Shown: piece by piece, positions 6,497-8,132 of the stretch
Layout: each line of letters opens with the position of its first letter
How positions within the stretch are numbered: the stretch's first letter is position 1
Assembly: GCA_025936615.1 (NCBI GenBank)
Contig: JAICSZ010000074.1
Coordinates: forward strand, 1 to 8,132
DNA from: Pedococcus sp.
Lineage (GTDB): Bacteria > Actinomycetota > Actinomycetes > Actinomycetales > Dermatophilaceae
Direction: 5' to 3'
Length of the DNA stretch: 8,132 nt
Position numbers and translations under genes: made by a program
Notes under the pieces: model-generated
Seen by the model: only the letters and a program-made list of their open reading frames with translations
What the model was told of the DNA's origin: nothing
Databases searched by the model: none

Positions 6497-7498
6497 TCAG
6501 CCGACGCGGTTGACGACGCCTGTTGCCAGCGCGAGCAGTGCGCTCTTGGCGTCGCCGTCGGCGAGGGGCGCCAGGGCGGCCTGGGCCTGGCGCGCCACCC
6601 CGAGCGTGTGCTCGCGTGCTCGGTCCATCGCGGCGTTGCGGCGCAGCAGGTCGAGCGCCTCGTCGAGAGGCCCTTGGTCACGCAGGTCGTCGACGAGCAG
6701 GTCCTGCAGCCTGGAGTCCGCCGGGTCGCTCGAGGCCAGGGCATAGAGCACGGGCAGGGTGCGCTTCCCCTCGCGCAGGTCGGTGCCCGGTGTCTTGCCG
6801 GTCTCGTCGGACTCCGAGGCGATGTCGATGAGGTCGTCGGCGAGCTGGAAGGCCACTCCGAGCCGCTCGCCGTAGACGCGCAACGTCTCGACGGTCTGCG
6901 GCGGGCAGCCGGAGAACATGGCGCCGTAACGCGCGGCGGTGGCGACGAGGGCGCCGGTCTTGTCTGCGAGCACACCGAGGTAGAACTCCACCGGGTCGTC
7001 GCCCGGCTGTGCGCCCCGCTCGTCACGGATCTGCCCGGAGCACAACCGCATGAACGTCGCCGACTGGATCTTCACGGCCTCCGGCCCGAGGTCGGCGATG
7101 ATCGCCGACGCGGTCCCGAAGAGCAGGTCACCGACGAGGATCGCGGTGGAGTTGCCGTATGCCGCGTTGGCGGTCGGGACGCCGCGGCGCACCTTCGCCT
7201 CGTCCATGACGTCGTCGTGGTACAGGGAGGCGAGGTGGGTCAGCTCCACCCCGGCGGCCGCAGCAACCACCTCGGCGGTCGGGCCCCCTCCGACCTCGGC
7301 GGCGAGCAGGGTCAGCATCGGGCGGAACAGCTTGCCACCGGCACCGAGCAGGTGGTGGTTGGCCTCGGCGACGAACGGGTCGTCGTGGTCGACCCGGCGA
7401 CGCAGCAGTACCTCGACGTCGGCCAGGCCCTGTTGGAGCCGTGCGCTCAGCCGCTCGGAGGCGGAGGGCAGCGCGAGGACGGGTGGGGTCGGGGTCAT
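6497..7498 (-). CDS. Long-chain polyprenyl diphosphate synthase (probable menaquinone side chain)
   Basis: This 333-residue trans-prenyltransferase condenses isopentenyl diphosphate onto an allylic primer, in the cytoplasm or at the membrane face. Motifs in order: GGKLFRP (54-60, IPP binding), first aspartate-rich motif DDVMD (95-99), RRG (104-106), GQIRDE (155-160), DKTGAL (179-184), second aspartate-rich motif DDLID (221-225) and GTDLREGKRTLP (238-249). The residue five before the first motif is alanine (A90), not the bulky aromatic of short-chain synthases, so a long product (C30-C50 class) is expected. A gene of this kind directly after nuoN is a common actinobacterial arrangement, consistent with supplying the menaquinone tail used by complex I. 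Exact chain length is not readable. ATG 7498 has no SD; see the mini-ORF in front. The PLP gene begins 31 bases after the stop. Confidence 0.93.
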   Translation of the reverse strand: MTPTPPVLALPSASERLSARLQQGLADVEVLLRRRVDHDDPFVAEANHHLLGAGGKLFRPMLTLLAAEVGGGPTAEVVAAAAGVELTHLASLYHDDVMDEAKVRRGVPTANAAYGNSTAILVGDLLFGTASAIIADLGPEAVKIQSATFMRLCSGQIRDERGAQPGDDPVEFYLGVLADKTGALVATAARYGAMFSGCPPQTVETLRVYGERLGVAFQLADDLIDIASESDETGKTPGTDLREGKRTLPVLYALASSDPADSRLQDLLVDDLRDQGPLDEALDLLRRNAAMDRAREHTLGVARQAQAALAPLADGDAKSALLALATGVVNRVG

Positions 7499-7533
7499 CT
7501 GGGCAAGCCGGGCATCTGGGCAGGACGTGTCAT
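7495..7533 (-). other. 12-codon mini-ORF bridging nuoN and the polyprenyl synthase
   Basis: An ATG overlaps the nuoN stop (ATGA, 7530-7533) and opens a frame encoding MTRPAQMPGLPR, whose TGA overlaps the polyprenyl synthase ATG (ATGA, 7495-7498). The 31-base spacer contains no Shine-Dalgarno for the synthase. The peptide has no recognised relatives and may have no function of its own; the likely role, if any, is to carry terminating ribosomes from nuoN to the next start. A coincidence remains possible, since two ATGA junctions fall in compatible frames one time in three. Confidence 0.3.
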
Positions 7534-8132
7534 CGCACCAAGAACTGCGACGAGCGCTCCGCCAGGTCGAGGACCTGCGCGGGGAGGATGCCGAGCACCA
7601 GCGTGATGGCGGTGCCGATGGTGATGGCCACCGTGTTCAGCGGCGAGGAGGTCTGCGCCACCACGGCCTCCCCCGCCGGCGGCTCGGTGAAGTACATGAG
7701 CACGATGATCCGGACGTAGACGAACGCCGTAATCAGGCTGCAGATCACGCCGATGACCACGAGCCACACGCCGGCCCGTCCGCCGAAGTGGACCGCGGGT
7801 GCGAAGGCCGCGAACTTCGCGGTGAAGCCGGAGGTCAGCGGGATGCCCGCGAAGGCCAGCAGCAGGAAGGCGAACACGCCGGCGACCACCGGGTGGTTGC
7901 GACCCAGCCCGGCCCACTGCGACAGGTGCGCGGCCTCGGAGCCACCCTGTCGAACCATCGCCACGACGGCGAAGGCGGCGATGGTCATGAAGCCGTAGGC
8001 GACGAGGTAGAACATCGTGCCCGAGACCCCGGTCCGGTCGAAGGCCAGCACCGCGACGAGGATGAACCCCGCGTGCGCGATGGACGAGTACGCGAGCAGC
8101 CGCTTCACGTCGGTCTGGGTCACCGACAGCAC
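7530..8132 (-). CDS. nuoN: NADH-quinone oxidoreductase subunit N (NuoN), C-terminal part
   Basis: NuoN is an antiporter-like, proton-translocating membrane subunit of respiratory complex I. The window holds the last ~200 residues; the gene continues beyond 8132, so the start is not visible. Seen here are the NuoN/antiporter signature KRLLAYSSIAHAGF (visible residues 10-23), helices at about 38-60, 82-105, 122-147 and 166-188, and GIPLTSGFTAKF (97-108), whose K106 matches the conserved lysine of the late broken helix in the proton channel. YVRIIVLMYF (139-148) is also typical. NuoN is normally the last nuo gene, so the rest of the operon should lie to the right. Its stop overlaps the mini-ORF that leads into the polyprenyl synthase. 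Confidence 0.95.
   Translation of the reverse strand: MLSVTQTDVKRLLAYSSIAHAGFILVAVLAFDRTGVSGTMFYLVAYGFMTIAAFAVVAMVRQGGSEAAHLSQWAGLGRNHPVVAGVFAFLLLAFAGIPLTSGFTAKFAAFAPAVHFGGRAGVWLVVIGVICSLITAFVYVRIIVLMYFTEPPAGEAVVAQTSSPLNTVAITIGTAITLVLGILPAQVLDLAERSSQFLVR

Noticed and set aside
6466..7026. In-frame extension of the PLP gene up to 7026
   Set aside because: It would overlap most of the second half of the polyprenyl synthase and its residues are Ser/Arg/Thr/Pro-rich noise. The GTG at 6465 gives a normal family length.
5224..7606. Plus-strand open frames of 370 and 457 residues opposite the PLP and polyprenyl synthase genes
   Set aside because: Arg/Gly/His/Ala-rich shadows without recognisable domains; the minus-strand genes beneath them carry full motif sets.
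1..8132. Mobile elements, CRISPR arrays, tRNA or rRNA genes, riboswitches, phage or defence genes
   Set aside because: I looked for terminal inverted repeats, spaced direct repeats, cloverleaf arms and integrase or transposase motifs and found none; conserved metabolic genes occupy nearly every base.

Overview
The window is a gene-dense, very GC-rich (third-position G/C) piece of chromosome. Its gene set and protein style indicate an actinobacterium: a fused gamma/alpha KorA with KorB, and a nuoN followed directly by a long-chain polyprenyl diphosphate synthase. A high-GC Micrococcales or Propionibacteriales-like member (for example Intrasporangiaceae) seems plausible, but the sequence alone does not fix the genus. 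I see no mobile element, CRISPR array, tRNA, rRNA or sign of recent transfer.

Layout. The plus strand (2-3604) carries one apparent transcription unit: the 3' part of korA, korB overlapping it by ATGA, and a RarD/EamA-type permease starting one base after korB. KorAB is the thiamine-diphosphate, Fe-S enzyme that oxidatively decarboxylates 2-oxoglutarate with ferredoxin as electron acceptor. The minus strand (3621-8132, read right to left) carries a second unit: the 3' end of nuoN (complex I membrane subunit), a polyprenyl diphosphate synthase, a fold-type-III PLP protein of the D-serine deaminase/D-threonine aldolase/alanine racemase-like kind, a sugar-1,4-lactone oxidase (FAD, ALO family), and a small YciI-like protein. 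The two units converge with 16 bp between their stop codons. The complete genes on both strands fill the window; no intergenic gap exceeds about 35 bases.

How the genes may work together. NuoN and the polyprenyl synthase fit a respiratory theme: complex I reduces menaquinone, and the synthase makes the quinone side chain. KorAB makes reduced ferredoxin from the TCA cycle, and its closeness to a nuo operon suggests, without proof, a link between low-potential electrons and the respiratory chain. The three genes after the polyprenyl synthase (PLP enzyme, lactone oxidase, YciI-like) form a tight, translationally coupled cassette whose pathway I cannot name; it is the least explained part of the window.

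This is mostly an ordinary housekeeping region. The points most worth a second look are a 12-codon mini-ORF that links nuoN to the polyprenyl synthase by ATGA overlaps at both ends, the coupled PLP-enzyme/lactone-oxidase pair with its altered metal-site residues, and the co-location of KOR with complex I.
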